From: Prochlorococcus sp. AG-673-M19
Lineage (GTDB): Bacteria > Cyanobacteriota > Cyanobacteriia > PCC-6307 > Cyanobiaceae
Length of the DNA: 58,456 nucleotides
Direction: 5' to 3'
Assembly: GCA_003211115.1 (NCBI GenBank)
Contig: QCTP01000006.1
Span: 1 to 58,456 of the forward strand
Shown: positions 9,281-18,882 of the stretch, in pieces
How positions within the stretch are numbered: the stretch's first letter is position 1
How the letters are laid out: the number at the start of each line of letters is the position of its first letter
Made by a program: the position numbers and the translations under genes
Notes under the pieces: model-generated
What the model saw: only the letters and a program-made list of their open reading frames with translations
Told to the model about the DNA's origin: nothing
Databases searched by the model: none

Positions 9281-10834
9281 ATGTCACCATTAGCCCTAGT
9301 AAGTGTCTCTGATAAAAAAAATATAATCCCATTTTGTTTAGAATTGGTAGAAAAATTTAATTATAAAATTCTATCAAGTGGAGGCACTGCTACATATCTA
9401 ATGGAGGCAAAAATTCCAGTTATTAAAGTAGCAGATTTTACTAATTCTCCAGAAATACTTGGAGGAAGAGTTAAAACTCTACATCCGAAAATTCACGGAG
9501 GAATATTAGCTAAAAGAACAGATGAAGAACATAAAAAAGATATAGAATCTTACGATCTTGAACTAATTGAATTAGTAGTTGTAAATTTATATCCTTTTAA
9601 GAAAACTGTTGAAAAGGGATCTAAATGGGAAGATGCTATTGAAAATATTGATATCGGGGGACCATCAATGATTCGTTCTGCGGCTAAAAACCACAAAGAC
9701 GTTTCCGTTTTAGTCGATCCTAGTCAATATCAAGAATTTCTTGATGAGAGTAATAAAGGGGAGTTAAAAGAAACATATAAAGCAAAATTAGCACTTGAAG
9801 CTTTTCAACATACAGCTGACTATGACACTGCGATATCTAATTGGATAAGAAAAGAAAGAGGTTTACAATCTTCTAAATATATTGAATCTTATCCATTAAT
9901 CAAAACCTTAAGATATGGGGAAAATCCTCATCAAAAAGCTTTTTGGTATGGTTTAAATAATATTGGATGGAACTCAGCAGAACAGTTACAAGGGAAAGAG
10001 TTAAGTTATAACAATCTATTGGATCTTGAGTCGGCACTTTCAACAGTTTTAGAATTTGGCTATGAAGAAAAAGATAAACCTACAACAGAAACGTTCGCAT
10101 CTGTCATTTTAAAACATAATAATCCTTGTGGTGCTTCTATAAGTAATTCAGCCTCTAAAGCATTTTTAAATGCTTTGAAATGTGACTCAGTTAGTGCATT
10201 TGGAGGAATAGTTGCTTTTAATTCCAATGTGGATATTGAAACTGCAATTAAACTCAAAGATATTTTCTTAGAATGTGTCGTAGCTCCATCTTTTGATGCA
10301 GAGGCTTTAGAAATTTTAAAAATCAAAAAGAATTTAAGAATTTTAAAGTTTTCAAAAGATCAAATCCCAAAAAATAACCGAAATTCTACTAAATCAATAA
10401 TGGGAGGATTACTCGTTCAAGACACTGATAATAGTGAAGAAAAAACTGAAAGTTGGATTTCAGTAACAGAAAATACTCCAAGTGACCAAGAGTATTTAGA
10501 TTTGAAATTTGCCTGGAAAATTTGCAAACATGTAAAATCCAATGCCATTGTGATTGCAAAAGATCAACAAACTCTTGGTATCGGAGCTGGACAAATGAAT
10601 AGAGTTGGTGCTTCAAAAATAGCTTTAGAAGCGGCTAAAGAAAATAGTTTAGGAGCAGTTTTAGCTAGTGATGGTTTTTTCCCATTCGCAGATACAGTAG
10701 AACTTGCAGATAAGTATGGAATAAGGTCTATTATTCAACCAGGAGGTAGTATAAGGGATGAGGAAAGTATTGAAATGTGTAATTCAAAGGGAATTTCTAT
10801 GATATTTACAAAAAGAAGGCATTTTCTTCATTAA
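9281..10834 (+). CDS. purH: Bifunctional AICAR formyltransferase / IMP cyclohydrolase
   Basis: A 517-residue two-domain enzyme doing the last two steps of IMP synthesis. The N-terminal methylglyoxal-synthase-like IMP cyclohydrolase domain begins ALVSVSDKKNI and includes SSGGTATYL and GGRVKTLHPKIHGGIL. The C-terminal AICAR transformylase domain carries the KHNNPCGAS catalytic motif and SDGFFPFADTVE near the end. Length is standard. It converges on the DoxX-family gene, with only one base between the stop codons, so both lack a separate terminator region. Confidence 0.96.
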   Translation: MSPLALVSVSDKKNIIPFCLELVEKFNYKILSSGGTATYLMEAKIPVIKVADFTNSPEILGGRVKTLHPKIHGGILAKRTDEEHKKDIESYDLELIELVVVNLYPFKKTVEKGSKWEDAIENIDIGGPSMIRSAAKNHKDVSVLVDPSQYQEFLDESNKGELKETYKAKLALEAFQHTADYDTAISNWIRKERGLQSSKYIESYPLIKTLRYGENPHQKAFWYGLNNIGWNSAEQLQGKELSYNNLLDLESALSTVLEFGYEEKDKPTTETFASVILKHNNPCGASISNSASKAFLNALKCDSVSAFGGIVAFNSNVDIETAIKLKDIFLECVVAPSFDAEALEILKIKKNLRILKFSKDQIPKNNRNSTKSIMGGLLVQDTDNSEEKTESWISVTENTPSDQEYLDLKFAWKICKHVKSNAIVIAKDQQTLGIGAGQMNRVGASKIALEAAKENSLGAVLASDGFFPFADTVELADKYGIRSIIQPGGSIRDEESIEMCNSKGISMIFTKRRHFLH

Positions 10835-10835
10835 G

Positions 10836-11393
10836 TCAATTTGTTTTTGGATAATAAGTAATTTTGTTTGTCTTACGAAGTAAAGCTAACCTTCCTGGAC
10901 CTGCACATAAAAAATAAAGAGAAATAGCTCCGTATATAAAAGAAAGCTCAAAAGCATAATTATGACCTTCAACTACTGCTAGTGGGAATCCTTCCAAACC
11001 AGTATCTAATAGGTGAAAATAAACTGCAAAAGCCATCGTAGAGAAGAGACCAAGTGAGCATAGTCTTGCAAAAACTCCTAAAGCTAATCCTAATGGACAT
11101 ACTAATTGAGTAATAGCAGCTCCATAGGTCCAAAGGACAGGATCACCTGGTAAGAATGGAAAATATTTACCCACAACAAATTCTCCAAATCCTTGAGGAT
11201 CTTGAAGCTTTTCTAAGCCATGATGAATCATCAAAACACTAAAGCCAATCCTTAGAATAAAAATAGATAATTCTCCTAATATATTTACTTCAGAATTTGA
11301 AGGATTAGCCACAACAACCTCGACCTTTTGAGGAGCCTTTGAAGCATTCATTTTGGTTGTTTGATTTTGATTCGATTGTGTTTTGTCTTCCAT
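10836..11393 (-). CDS. DoxX-family membrane protein
   Basis: A 185-residue protein with about 45 polar N-terminal residues, rich in Gln, Asn and Lys, followed by four predicted membrane segments. The DoxX block ILRIGFSVLMIHHGLEKL is followed by FGEFVVGKYFPFLPG. DoxX-family proteins are poorly understood; some associate with redox or oxidative-stress systems. Nothing here identifies a partner. It ends one base from the convergent purH stop codon. Confidence 0.82.
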   Translation of the reverse strand: MEDKTQSNQNQTTKMNASKAPQKVEVVVANPSNSEVNILGELSIFILRIGFSVLMIHHGLEKLQDPQGFGEFVVGKYFPFLPGDPVLWTYGAAITQLVCPLGLALGVFARLCSLGLFSTMAFAVYFHLLDTGLEGFPLAVVEGHNYAFELSFIYGAISLYFLCAGPGRLALLRKTNKITYYPKTN

Positions 11394-11485
11394 ACTTCGT
11401 TAATTTTTGATTATTCTAGATAATAATGTAGATCTTTAGTTAATATGTAATTAATAAAGTTAAAACTAATCGGAAATATTAATAT

Positions 11486-12682
11486 TTATTTTGCGATTGC
11501 TATTAATTTTTCAATAACATCCGCAACTATCTTATCTGGAGTAGAAGCTCCAGAGGTAATACCTACTTTGATTTCCCCCCCAGGAAGAAAATTCTTTTTT
11601 AAAATCATTTCAGATTTAAGTGGTTTGTGGTGAATAGAATTTTCCTGAACTGAAATCCTTTCAGGTGTATCAATATGAAAAGAAGAAATATTTTTATTTA
11701 TAGCTATTTCCTGCAGGTGAGTTGTATTTGAAGAATTAAATCCACCTATTACCACAAGGATATCTAAATCTTCATCAACTAATGAAAACATTGCATCTTG
11801 TCTTTCTTCTGTAGCATCACAAATAGTGTTGAAGGCTAAAAAGTGACTATTTAATTTTTCTGGCCCAAATTTATTAAGCATTGTTTTTTCGAAAACTTTT
11901 CCTATCTCTTCTGTCTCGCTTTTCAACATCGTAGTTTGATTAGCAACTCCAACCCTATCTAAATCTTTATCTGGATCAAATCCATCAGAAAAAGCTTTAG
12001 CAAATTTATTAAGAAACTCATTTCTATTCCCTCTACCCAAAATGTATTCAGAAACGTAATTTGCTTCTTCAAGGTCAAGTACCACAAGATATTTTTCAGC
12101 AAATGAACTAGTAGCAAGAGTCTCTTCATGTTTAAATTTACCGTGAATAATAGAGGTAAAAGTATGCTTTTTATGTTTTTCTACCGTATGCCATACCTTA
12201 GAAACCCAAGGGCAAGTTGTATCAATTATATGACAACCTTTTTCATGAAGAAGTTTCATTTCTTGGACAGTCGCACCAAAAGCAGGCAAGATTACCACAT
12301 CTCCATTGGACACTAAAGAAAAATCTTTAATACCATTTTTTGCTGAAATAAATTTAACATTCATTTTTCTTAAATGATCATTAACTGATGGGTTATGTAT
12401 TATTTCGTTTGTTATCCAAATATTCTCATTAGGATAATGTCTTCTGGTTTCGTAAGCCATAGCAACAGCTCTTTCAACTCCCCAACAAAACCCAAATGCT
12501 TTGGCTAATTTAATATTTAATCTACCTTTTGTATACGTAAAACTATTATCTCTAATTGAAGTTATTAAATCACTTTGGTAAGCTTCTTCTAATGCTTTAG
12601 CTCTTTTAGTAGGAGAGTCAAAACCTCTTCGGTTATACCTTTCCGAATGATGAAGGGATTTTCTAAAAGCTTGAGTATCCAT
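11486..12682 (-). CDS. ispH: 4-hydroxy-3-methylbut-2-enyl diphosphate reductase
   Basis: The 398-residue enzyme makes IPP and DMAPP in the last step of the MEP isoprenoid pathway, feeding chlorophyll phytol tails and carotenoids. The three iron-sulfur cysteines are visible: Cys66 in [10 protein letters not shown], Cys157 in DTTCPWVSK and Cys288 in [11 protein letters not shown]. It has the N-terminal extension typical of cyanobacterial and plant IspH compared with the ~316-residue enterobacterial form. Its start lies about 40 bp beyond the amt1 terminator, so it has its own promoter or is served by read-through. Confidence 0.95.
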   Translation of the reverse strand: MDTQAFRKSLHHSERYNRRGFDSPTKRAKALEEAYQSDLITSIRDNSFTYTKGRLNIKLAKAFGFCWGVERAVAMAYETRRHYPNENIWITNEIIHNPSVNDHLRKMNVKFISAKNGIKDFSLVSNGDVVILPAFGATVQEMKLLHEKGCHIIDTTCPWVSKVWHTVEKHKKHTFTSIIHGKFKHEETLATSSFAEKYLVVLDLEEANYVSEYILGRGNRNEFLNKFAKAFSDGFDPDKDLDRVGVANQTTMLKSETEEIGKVFEKTMLNKFGPEKLNSHFLAFNTICDATEERQDAMFSLVDEDLDILVVIGGFNSSNTTHLQEIAINKNISSFHIDTPERISVQENSIHHKPLKSEMILKKNFLPGGEIKVGITSGASTPDKIVADVIEKLIAIAK

Positions 12683-12718
12683 ATTTTTGATATTACAACA
12701 TTTTTAATAATTTTTTGC

Positions 12719-12746
12719 AAAAAAAAAGAAACCTGACATAAGTCAG
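12719..12746 (-). terminator. Rho-independent terminator of amt1
   Basis: On the minus strand a CTGAC-TTAT-GTCAG hairpin (12733-12746) is followed within a few bases by a run of nine T (12719-12727 on the plus strand read as A). It sits 27 bp after the amt1 stop codon and before ispH, so it should separate the two transcripts. Confidence 0.75.
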
Positions 12747-12772
12747 ATCTCTTTAATTTTATTTAAATAAGT

Positions 12773-14233
12773 TTATTTGGCAGATGCAAAGTCTGGATAA
12801 GATTCCATTCCATGCTCTGAGATATCTAAACCTTGAGTCTCCTCTTCTTCAGATACACGAATTCCTCCGAATAATCCTCCGATTACAGACCAAGCGATCC
12901 AACATGTAACAAGTGTCCAAATAGCATAAGCTGCGGCACCAAGAGCTTGAACAAGAAGTAGAGTAATTCCACCACCATTGAACAATCCCATACCTGCTCC
13001 ATCTCCTTGAACTGCAGTTCCCCAAAGTCCAATAACTAGAGTACCCCATACACCACAAACTCCGTGAACAGAGAACGCGCCAACAGGATCATCAATTTCA
13101 GCTGCATCAAGAGCTGCAACAGAAAATACAACGATAATTCCACCAACTAATCCGGCGAACCAAGCTCCTGCAAGTGTCATATCACCACAACCTGCGGTAA
13201 TACTTACTAAACCAGCAAGAATACCGTTGATGATCATGGTTAGATCAGGCTTCCCTGAAGTTAAGGTAGAAACAATAGTTGCACCGATAGCACCAGCTGC
13301 TGCTGCAAGAGTTGTTGTTACAGCAACATATGGAACCCATTGATCCATTGCAAGTTGAGAACCAGGATTAAATCCATACCAACCTATCCATAGAATCAAA
13401 GCACCTAATGTGGCAATAGCCATATTATGTCCAGGCATAGCCTGAGGTTTCCCATCAGAGTATTTACCAATTCTTGGTCCAAGAAGCATAGCTCCTACTA
13501 AACCTGCCCATGCTCCAACTGAGTGAACAATTGAAGAACCTGCAAAGTCAACGAAACCAAGAGAATCAAGCCATCCACCATTCCATTTCCAGCTTCCGGC
13601 AATTGGATAAATAAAAGCTGTTAATACAATCGCAAAAACAACGAATTCACCAAATTTAACTCTTTCAGCAACAAGTCCTGAAACGATAGTAGCTGCAGTA
13701 CCTGCAAATGCAGACTGGAATAAGAAATCAACTGTTGGAACTAATCCAGCGTCAGTAACCATATCAGCAGTTACTGTTGGATCAAAAAATAGGCCTCCAA
13801 AATATAGCCAACCGTCAGCAACACTTCCTCCGTACATAAGCGAGTAGCCAATAAACCAATAGGAGGTTACAGCTAAAGCAAATACGAAAAGGTTTTTGGC
13901 GAGTATGTTAACGGCGTTTTTAGACCGACACATACCTGCTTCAACCATAGCGAAACCGGCGTTCATGAAGATCACTAAAATGGTAGCGATCAAAAGCCAT
14001 AAATTGTTAGCAAGAAAAGCTGCATTCAACTCAGGTAGATCAGCTGCATGAGCTGAAAGATTAAAAATACCTAAACCAAACAAAGCTAGAGGAACAGTCG
14101 CAAGCCACAACATTGAGCGGTTTGAACTGAATCCACGAATACTCCTCAAAAGGAGCATAGGTCCATTAACAAGACTTGCATCTTGTAATTTGGACCTAGA
14201 GCGCCTTTGAGGCGTTTGCAAAGCAGTGGTCAT
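12773..14233 (-). CDS. amt1: Ammonium transporter Amt1
   Basis: A 486-residue polytopic protein of the Amt/MEP/Rh family, starting at MTTALQTPQRRSRSK. A positively charged N-terminus, a signal-like hydrophobic segment and about eleven helices follow. Family motifs include MNAGFAMVEAGMCRSKN, GSSIVHSVGAWAGLVGAML and DDPVGAFSVHGVCG, with the two pore histidines in the last two blocks. A longer frame with a TTG start seven codons upstream exists, but the ATG fits better. Codons look more biased than in the neighbours, as expected for a highly expressed gene. An NtcA-type box lies ~84 bp upstream, consistent with nitrogen control. Confidence 0.96.
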   Translation of the reverse strand: MTTALQTPQRRSRSKLQDASLVNGPMLLLRSIRGFSSNRSMLWLATVPLALFGLGIFNLSAHAADLPELNAAFLANNLWLLIATILVIFMNAGFAMVEAGMCRSKNAVNILAKNLFVFALAVTSYWFIGYSLMYGGSVADGWLYFGGLFFDPTVTADMVTDAGLVPTVDFLFQSAFAGTAATIVSGLVAERVKFGEFVVFAIVLTAFIYPIAGSWKWNGGWLDSLGFVDFAGSSIVHSVGAWAGLVGAMLLGPRIGKYSDGKPQAMPGHNMAIATLGALILWIGWYGFNPGSQLAMDQWVPYVAVTTTLAAAAGAIGATIVSTLTSGKPDLTMIINGILAGLVSITAGCGDMTLAGAWFAGLVGGIIVVFSVAALDAAEIDDPVGAFSVHGVCGVWGTLVIGLWGTAVQGDGAGMGLFNGGGITLLLVQALGAAAYAIWTLVTCWIAWSVIGGLFGGIRVSEEEETQGLDISEHGMESYPDFASAK

Positions 14234-14316
14234 AAATAAAAAATTAGTCTGCAAAAAAACAGGAGGTCCTGTTTCCTTTCATATATAATTTTGCTCAGAA
14301 AACTTATGTATGTCTA

Positions 14317-14330
14317 GTAGTCGTTTATAC
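14317..14330 (-). promoter_or_regulatory. NtcA-type binding site upstream of amt1
   Basis: The exact palindromic consensus GTA-N8-TAC occurs once here (GTA 14317-14319, TAC 14328-14330). Its inner edge is 83 bp before the amt1 ATG. AT-rich candidates for a -10 box (TTATAT or TATATA on the minus strand) lie roughly 28 bp downstream, a little farther than the ~22 bp usual for class II NtcA promoters. NtcA activates ammonium transporter genes in cyanobacteria, and ntcA itself is in this window. Confidence 0.62.
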
Positions 14331-14407
14331 CAATTTAATAGTTGCACATTAAAAAATTCTTGTTAAATTGAAAGATTTTCTAAATTAAATCAAAATTCAC
14401 TATCTTA

Positions 14408-15154
14408 TTACGCTAATTTCAAAGGTCTAAATCCACTCCAAGTTATATGGTCTTGATGGAATTCAAAACAACATGGAATTAAAAGCATACCTGCATTAGT
14501 TGATTCTCTAAAAAGCTTTCCGTACAATGGATCTGCATCATCGCTAGGAGAGAAATAATCTACATCTTTCCTCGTAATACAAGGCACTAAAACACTTTTA
14601 CTTTCAGGAATTAAAGCTTTTAATTCTATTAAATGTTTTTGTCCTCTTTTCGTCTCAGTATCAGGGAAAAGAGCTACATTATTTTTTGTCCAAGTGGTAT
14701 TTTTAACCTCGATATAAATGTTACGATTATCAGGATTTGAAGATTTTGGAGTTAAAAGAAAATCAATTCTGCTTTTCTTATCTTTACCGTAAGGGACTTC
14801 GGACTTGATTTTAGCTATATCACCGAGTTTATCTTTAAGTAAGTTTTGTTCAATAACTTTTCTAATCAATTTATTAGCAAATAATGTATTTATCCCAACC
14901 CAAACTTCTTCGTTATTTGCTCCTGATACTTTTACTTGTTCCCAAGTCCAAGATAGCTTTCTTGAAGTAGACGACGAAAAGCTAATCCTTACTTGAGCTC
15001 CCTCTTTTAAAAGTCCCTTCATTGGACCTGTATTAGCACAATGGGCAGTAACTATTTCTCCATTATCAATTTGAATATCTGCAAGAAATCTTTTGTATCT
15101 TTTAATTAAGACGCCTTCAACTAATGGTTCGAATTCAATTATTCGATTCTTCAT
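14408..15154 (-). CDS. sfsA: SfsA-family DNA/RNA nuclease
   Basis: A 248-residue SfsA protein. The N-terminal OB-like part contains [15 protein letters not shown] (~35-49). The C-terminal part holds a PD-(D/E)xK-like core with SRIDFLL and YIEVKNTTW, then [13 protein letters not shown]. SfsA was named for sugar fermentation stimulation in E. coli; the fold suggests a nuclease or DNA-binding role. The start ATG is followed by a normal family N-terminus. It diverges from murJ. Confidence 0.9.
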   Translation of the reverse strand: MKNRIIEFEPLVEGVLIKRYKRFLADIQIDNGEIVTAHCANTGPMKGLLKEGAQVRISFSSSTSRKLSWTWEQVKVSGANNEEVWVGINTLFANKLIRKVIEQNLLKDKLGDIAKIKSEVPYGKDKKSRIDFLLTPKSSNPDNRNIYIEVKNTTWTKNNVALFPDTETKRGQKHLIELKALIPESKSVLVPCITRKDVDYFSPSDDADPLYGKLFRESTNAGMLLIPCCFEFHQDHITWSGFRPLKLA

Positions 15155-15234
15155 AAAATTTCAAGTACATTAAAAACAAAATATAATGGAATCCAAATCT
15201 TCTTGAAAAAGTTTTAATCAATATCACATTTCAC

Positions 15235-16818
15235 ATGCATTCGTATTTTAAAAATAACGTGGTTTCAATTTCGTTTGCTACATCTTTAAGTAAATTAGCA
15301 GGTTTTCTAAGACAAATATTTATAGCTGCCGCCTTTGGAATTGGAGTAATATATGACGCATTTAATTACGCTTACATAATCCCAGGTTTTTTACTTATTA
15401 TTATTGGTGGAATTAATGGCCCATTACATAATGCTGTAGTTGCAGTACTTACTCCACTAAATAGAAGAGACGGGGCAGTTGTCCTGACAAAAGTAAGTAT
15501 TAAAATAACTTTATTATTTTTTATTCTAGGAGTAATAGTATATTTTAATTCGGGTTTTCTCATAAATTTAATAGCTCCAAATTTAAATGCTGAAGCTAAA
15601 ACTATTGCATCTTACCAATTAAGAATCCTAACTCCTTGTATTCCTCTTTCTGGTTTTATAGGCTTAAGTTTTGGAGCTTTAAATTCCAGAAATAAATTTT
15701 TCATATCAAGCATAAGTCCTGCTATCACAAGTCTGGTAATAATTTTATTCATTTCAATTAGTTGGATTTTAAATCTTCAGAATACAAATTCTAATTATTT
15801 GTTTTATTCAGGATTATTAGCAATAGCAACCTTAACAGGTACTTTCATACAATTTGCTATTCAATGCGTGGAAATTCATAAGATAGGCTTATTTAGATTC
15901 AAATCAGCTTGGCTTTCAATTAATGATGAAGAGAAAAGAATTTTTAAATTATTTACTCCAGCATCGATTTCATCAGGTCTAGGGCAAATAAATGTTTTTA
16001 TTGATATGTTTTTTGTTTCAGGATTTCAAGGTGCAGCAGCAGGACTAGCTTATGGTAATTTTCTTATTCAAGCACCACTTGGAGTCTTATCAAGCTCTTT
16101 GATTCTTCCACTACTTCCAAAGTTATCCAAATTCAAAAGTAGTAAAGAGAAAAATAATTTAGAAAAAAGTTTAATATCAGGCATAGAATACTGTTTCTTA
16201 ACAACTTTTTTCTTAACTGGTTTTTTTATCACGTTTAATAATCAAATTGTGCAATTTGTTTTTCAAAGAGGAGTTTTTAATTACGAAGCCGTATTTTTAG
16301 TAAAAAATATTTTAATTGCCTATGCTGTGGGAATTCCTTTTTATCTTTACAGAGATTTATTAGTTAGAACTTACTATTTAATTGAAAAACCTGATTTACC
16401 TTTTAAATTATCTTTAGCAGGAATAATACTAAATATTTTCTTTGATTGGTTTTTAATTGGAGCTCCAATTAATGATGTTAAAAATTTATTCCCCTATAAT
16501 TTTGGAGTTATTGGCATAATCCTATCCTCAGGAATAGTTAACGCGATTATATGTGTTTTTCTTTTCAATAGTTTTGAAAAATATAAAATAAATTTACCAA
16601 AAATTGTTTTATTAAAAAAAATTGCCCTTATTTCATTATCATGCTTAATTTCAAGCACTCTATGCTATCCATTTATTAAAAATATCGAGGCACATAACTC
16701 AACCATTTTGAATTTAGCGACATTGATAATGGGGTTTTTAATATTCTCAATAATTTATTTCATGATAACAAAATTATTTGGGGTAAATAAATTAAAAAAT
16801 GTATTTAAGAGCAATTGA
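15235..16818 (+). CDS. murJ: Lipid II flippase MurJ (MviN)
   Basis: A 527-residue membrane protein of the MOP exporter superfamily with about 13-14 hydrophobic segments. Family features are the opening ISFATSLSKLAGFLRQI, the FGIGVIYDAFNYAYIIPGF stretch with its conserved DAF, and RGVFNYEA in the second half. MurJ flips lipid II across the cytoplasmic membrane for peptidoglycan synthesis. The gene starts ~80 bp after the divergent sfsA and runs toward the small DUF3181 gene, with 6 bp between stop codons. Confidence 0.93.
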   Translation: MHSYFKNNVVSISFATSLSKLAGFLRQIFIAAAFGIGVIYDAFNYAYIIPGFLLIIIGGINGPLHNAVVAVLTPLNRRDGAVVLTKVSIKITLLFFILGVIVYFNSGFLINLIAPNLNAEAKTIASYQLRILTPCIPLSGFIGLSFGALNSRNKFFISSISPAITSLVIILFISISWILNLQNTNSNYLFYSGLLAIATLTGTFIQFAIQCVEIHKIGLFRFKSAWLSINDEEKRIFKLFTPASISSGLGQINVFIDMFFVSGFQGAAAGLAYGNFLIQAPLGVLSSSLILPLLPKLSKFKSSKEKNNLEKSLISGIEYCFLTTFFLTGFFITFNNQIVQFVFQRGVFNYEAVFLVKNILIAYAVGIPFYLYRDLLVRTYYLIEKPDLPFKLSLAGIILNIFFDWFLIGAPINDVKNLFPYNFGVIGIILSSGIVNAIICVFLFNSFEKYKINLPKIVLLKKIALISLSCLISSTLCYPFIKNIEAHNSTILNLATLIMGFLIFSIIYFMITKLFGVNKLKNVFKSN

Positions 16819-16824
16819 TCATTC

Positions 16825-17106
16825 TTATAAATTATCAAGAATTTCTTCTAAATCAGATATTTGTGATGAAGTAACCAAGCTATTTAAAGGAATTGTTTCT
16901 TTACCATCACCAATCTTAACTTTAATTTTATTTAAGCTCAATTTCGCAGCCTCTTTGCAGCCTTTATTAAAATTACTAACACATTCAATAGCAAGATCCC
17001 TAGCCAAACCGGCGTCTCCAAGATAAAGATTCCATTTTTCTATTTTTATAAATATTTTTTCCGAAATAAGATTTTCTAAATCACTTATTTGCATCTTAGA
17101 AGCCAT
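16825..17106 (-). CDS. DUF3181-family small cyanobacterial protein
   Basis: A 93-residue soluble protein with no membrane segment. The features I associate with DUF3181 are the KWNLYLGDAGLARDLA region in the N-terminal half and VKIGDGKETIPLNSL near the end. Function is unknown. It lies 10 bp downstream of the two-span membrane protein gene on the same strand, so the pair is probably cotranscribed. Confidence 0.75.
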   Translation of the reverse strand: MASKMQISDLENLISEKIFIKIEKWNLYLGDAGLARDLAIECVSNFNKGCKEAAKLSLNKIKVKIGDGKETIPLNSLVTSSQISDLEEILDNL

Positions 17107-17112
17107 AATTTT

Positions 17113-17153
17113 AAACCTAAGTTGATTGTTTTTTATAATCCTTAGGTTTTTTT
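17113..17153 (+). terminator. Inverted repeat with T-run, possible terminator
   Basis: AAACCTAAG (17113-17121) and CTTAGGTTT (17141-17149) form a perfect 9-bp stem around a 19-nt loop; on the plus strand the second arm runs into T residues to 17153. The repeat covers the last codons of the minus-strand 86-residue gene. It may stop antisense read-through from murJ or protect the 3' end of the minus transcript. Confidence 0.4.
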
Positions 17154-17377
17154 ATAAAGACGAAAAGCAAATGTGATGAAAGAATTAGTGCCCATGTAAT
17201 TGCAAAGTTATTAAAAAAAACCAAGTCATGTTTGATCTCTTTAAAAAGCCAAGTTCCACTCAAAACAGCAGTAAATATCATGCAATGAATAACAAAATTT
17301 ACTATTCGAGAAAAATGTTTGTAAGTAGGATCTTCTGAATCACCATTGCCATACCATTTAATAGGCATAATTATCAA
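17117..17377 (-). CDS. Conserved small membrane protein (two spans)
   Basis: An 86-residue protein with two hydrophobic stretches (roughly residues 25-46 and 54-75) and basic, polar ends; it finishes KKPKDYKKQST. An alternative start at MPIKWYGNGDSEDPTY (17368) gives a form closer to other cyanobacterial relatives I recall. No enzymatic motif is present and no function is known. It sits between tRNA-Arg and the DUF3181 gene and probably shares a transcript with the latter. Confidence 0.65.
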   Translation of the reverse strand: MIIMPIKWYGNGDSEDPTYKHFSRIVNFVIHCMIFTAVLSGTWLFKEIKHDLVFFNNFAITWALILSSHLLFVFIKKPKDYKKQST

Positions 17378-17457
17378 GTTAAGATTGTTAATAATAAGTA
17401 GTTTAACTGAAATCTAGTTGACTAAGAGACCCAAGACCAGAGATATTACATAAATAT

Positions 17458-17531
17458 GCGCCTGTAGCTCAGTGGATTAGAGCACCTGACTACGGATCAG
17501 GGTGTCGGGAGTTCGAATCTCTCCAGGCGCG
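17458..17531 (+). tRNA. tRNA-Arg (anticodon ACG)
   Basis: The acceptor GCGCCTG (17458-17464) pairs with CAGGCGC (17524-17530), followed by discriminator G. The D-arm is GCTC...GAGC. The anticodon stem CCTGA/TCAGG encloses CTACGGA, anticodon ACG at 17492-17494. The T-arm is GGGAG-TTCGAAT-CTCTC (one G-T pair). CCA is not encoded. The A34 is expected to become inosine through TadA. Confidence 0.95.
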
Positions 17532-17610
17532 TTACAAAATTATCAAATATTTTTTTTATATTTTCCTTTAAAATATCGTTTATATTTATGTTGTAACTTC
17601 CATTATTTTA

Positions 17611-18882
17611 ATGAATATTCTTCAAGATCTTAAAGAAAGTGATCCAAAAATATTTAAATTAATTAATTCAGAAAAAAATAGACAAGAAACTCATCTTGAA
17701 TTAATCGCAAGTGAAAATTTTGCATCAATTGCAGTAATGCAGGCTCAAGGTTCTGTTTTAACAAATAAATATGCAGAAGGTCTTCCTCAAAAAAGATATT
17801 ATGGTGGTTGTGAATTTGTTGATGAGATTGAAGAACTCGCAATCGATAGGGCTAAACAACTTTTTGATGCAGAATGGGCTAATGTTCAACCTCATAGTGG
17901 AGCGCAAGCAAATGCAGCTGTTTTTTTAAGTTTACTAAAGCCTGGGGATACAATTCTAGGAATGGATTTATCCCACGGCGGCCATTTAACGCACGGATCG
18001 CCCGTAAATATGAGCGGAAAGTGGTTTAATGCCGTGCACTATGGAGTTGATAAAGAAACTAATAAATTAAATTTTAATGCCATAAGAGAAATTGCTTTAG
18101 CTACAAAACCTAAACTGATTATTTGCGGATACTCTGCTTATCCAAGAATAATTGATTTTGAATCATTCAGAATAATCGCTGATGAGGTTGGAGCTTTTCT
18201 AATGGCTGATATTGCTCATATAGCTGGACTAGTAGCTAGTAAACTTCACCCTAATCCAATTCCATATTGTGATGTGGTAACAACTACAACACATAAAACC
18301 TTGAGAGGTCCAAGAGGAGGATTAATTCTATGTAAAGATAAAGAATTTGGGAAAAAATTTGATAAATCTGTATTTCCCGGAACACAGGGAGGTCCCTTAG
18401 AGCATATTATTGCAGCTAAAGCTGTGGCTTTTGGAGAAGCTTTACAGCCCAACTTTATTAGTTACTCAAAAAAAGTCATTAATAATGCAAAAGTTCTATC
18501 TTCAACTTTAATCAAAAGAGGTATAAATATTGTTAGTGGAGGTACCGATAATCATATTGTTTTACTAGATTTGAGAAGTATTAATATGACAGGTAAGGTG
18601 GCTGACTTGCTTGTAAGTGAAGTAAATATAACAGCAAATAAAAATACTGTTCCTTTTGATCCAGAATCCCCTTTTGTCACAAGTGGGTTGAGATTAGGCA
18701 CAGCTGCATTAACTACTAGGGGTTTTAATGATCAAGAATTTATTGAAGTAGGAGAAATCATCGCTGATAGATTACTCAATCCTGATGATTTGTTAATAGA
18801 AAAAAAATGCAAGGAAAGAGTATTAACTTTATGTAGTCGTTTTCCTCTCTATGAAGGTAAACTTGAACCATCAATTAAATGA
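17611..18882 (+). CDS. glyA: Serine hydroxymethyltransferase
   Basis: A 423-residue PLP enzyme interconverting serine and glycine with tetrahydrofolate, feeding one-carbon units and photorespiratory glycine use. Family motifs are [11 protein letters not shown] (~30-40), [15 protein letters not shown] and the PLP-lysine block [14 protein letters not shown] (~226-239), followed by [11 protein letters not shown]. Length is normal. The 3' end overlaps the start of cinA by 32 bp, indicating an operon. Confidence 0.97.
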   Translation: MNILQDLKESDPKIFKLINSEKNRQETHLELIASENFASIAVMQAQGSVLTNKYAEGLPQKRYYGGCEFVDEIEELAIDRAKQLFDAEWANVQPHSGAQANAAVFLSLLKPGDTILGMDLSHGGHLTHGSPVNMSGKWFNAVHYGVDKETNKLNFNAIREIALATKPKLIICGYSAYPRIIDFESFRIIADEVGAFLMADIAHIAGLVASKLHPNPIPYCDVVTTTTHKTLRGPRGGLILCKDKEFGKKFDKSVFPGTQGGPLEHIIAAKAVAFGEALQPNFISYSKKVINNAKVLSSTLIKRGINIVSGGTDNHIVLLDLRSINMTGKVADLLVSEVNITANKNTVPFDPESPFVTSGLRLGTAALTTRGFNDQEFIEVGEIIADRLLNPDDLLIEKKCKERVLTLCSRFPLYEGKLEPSIK

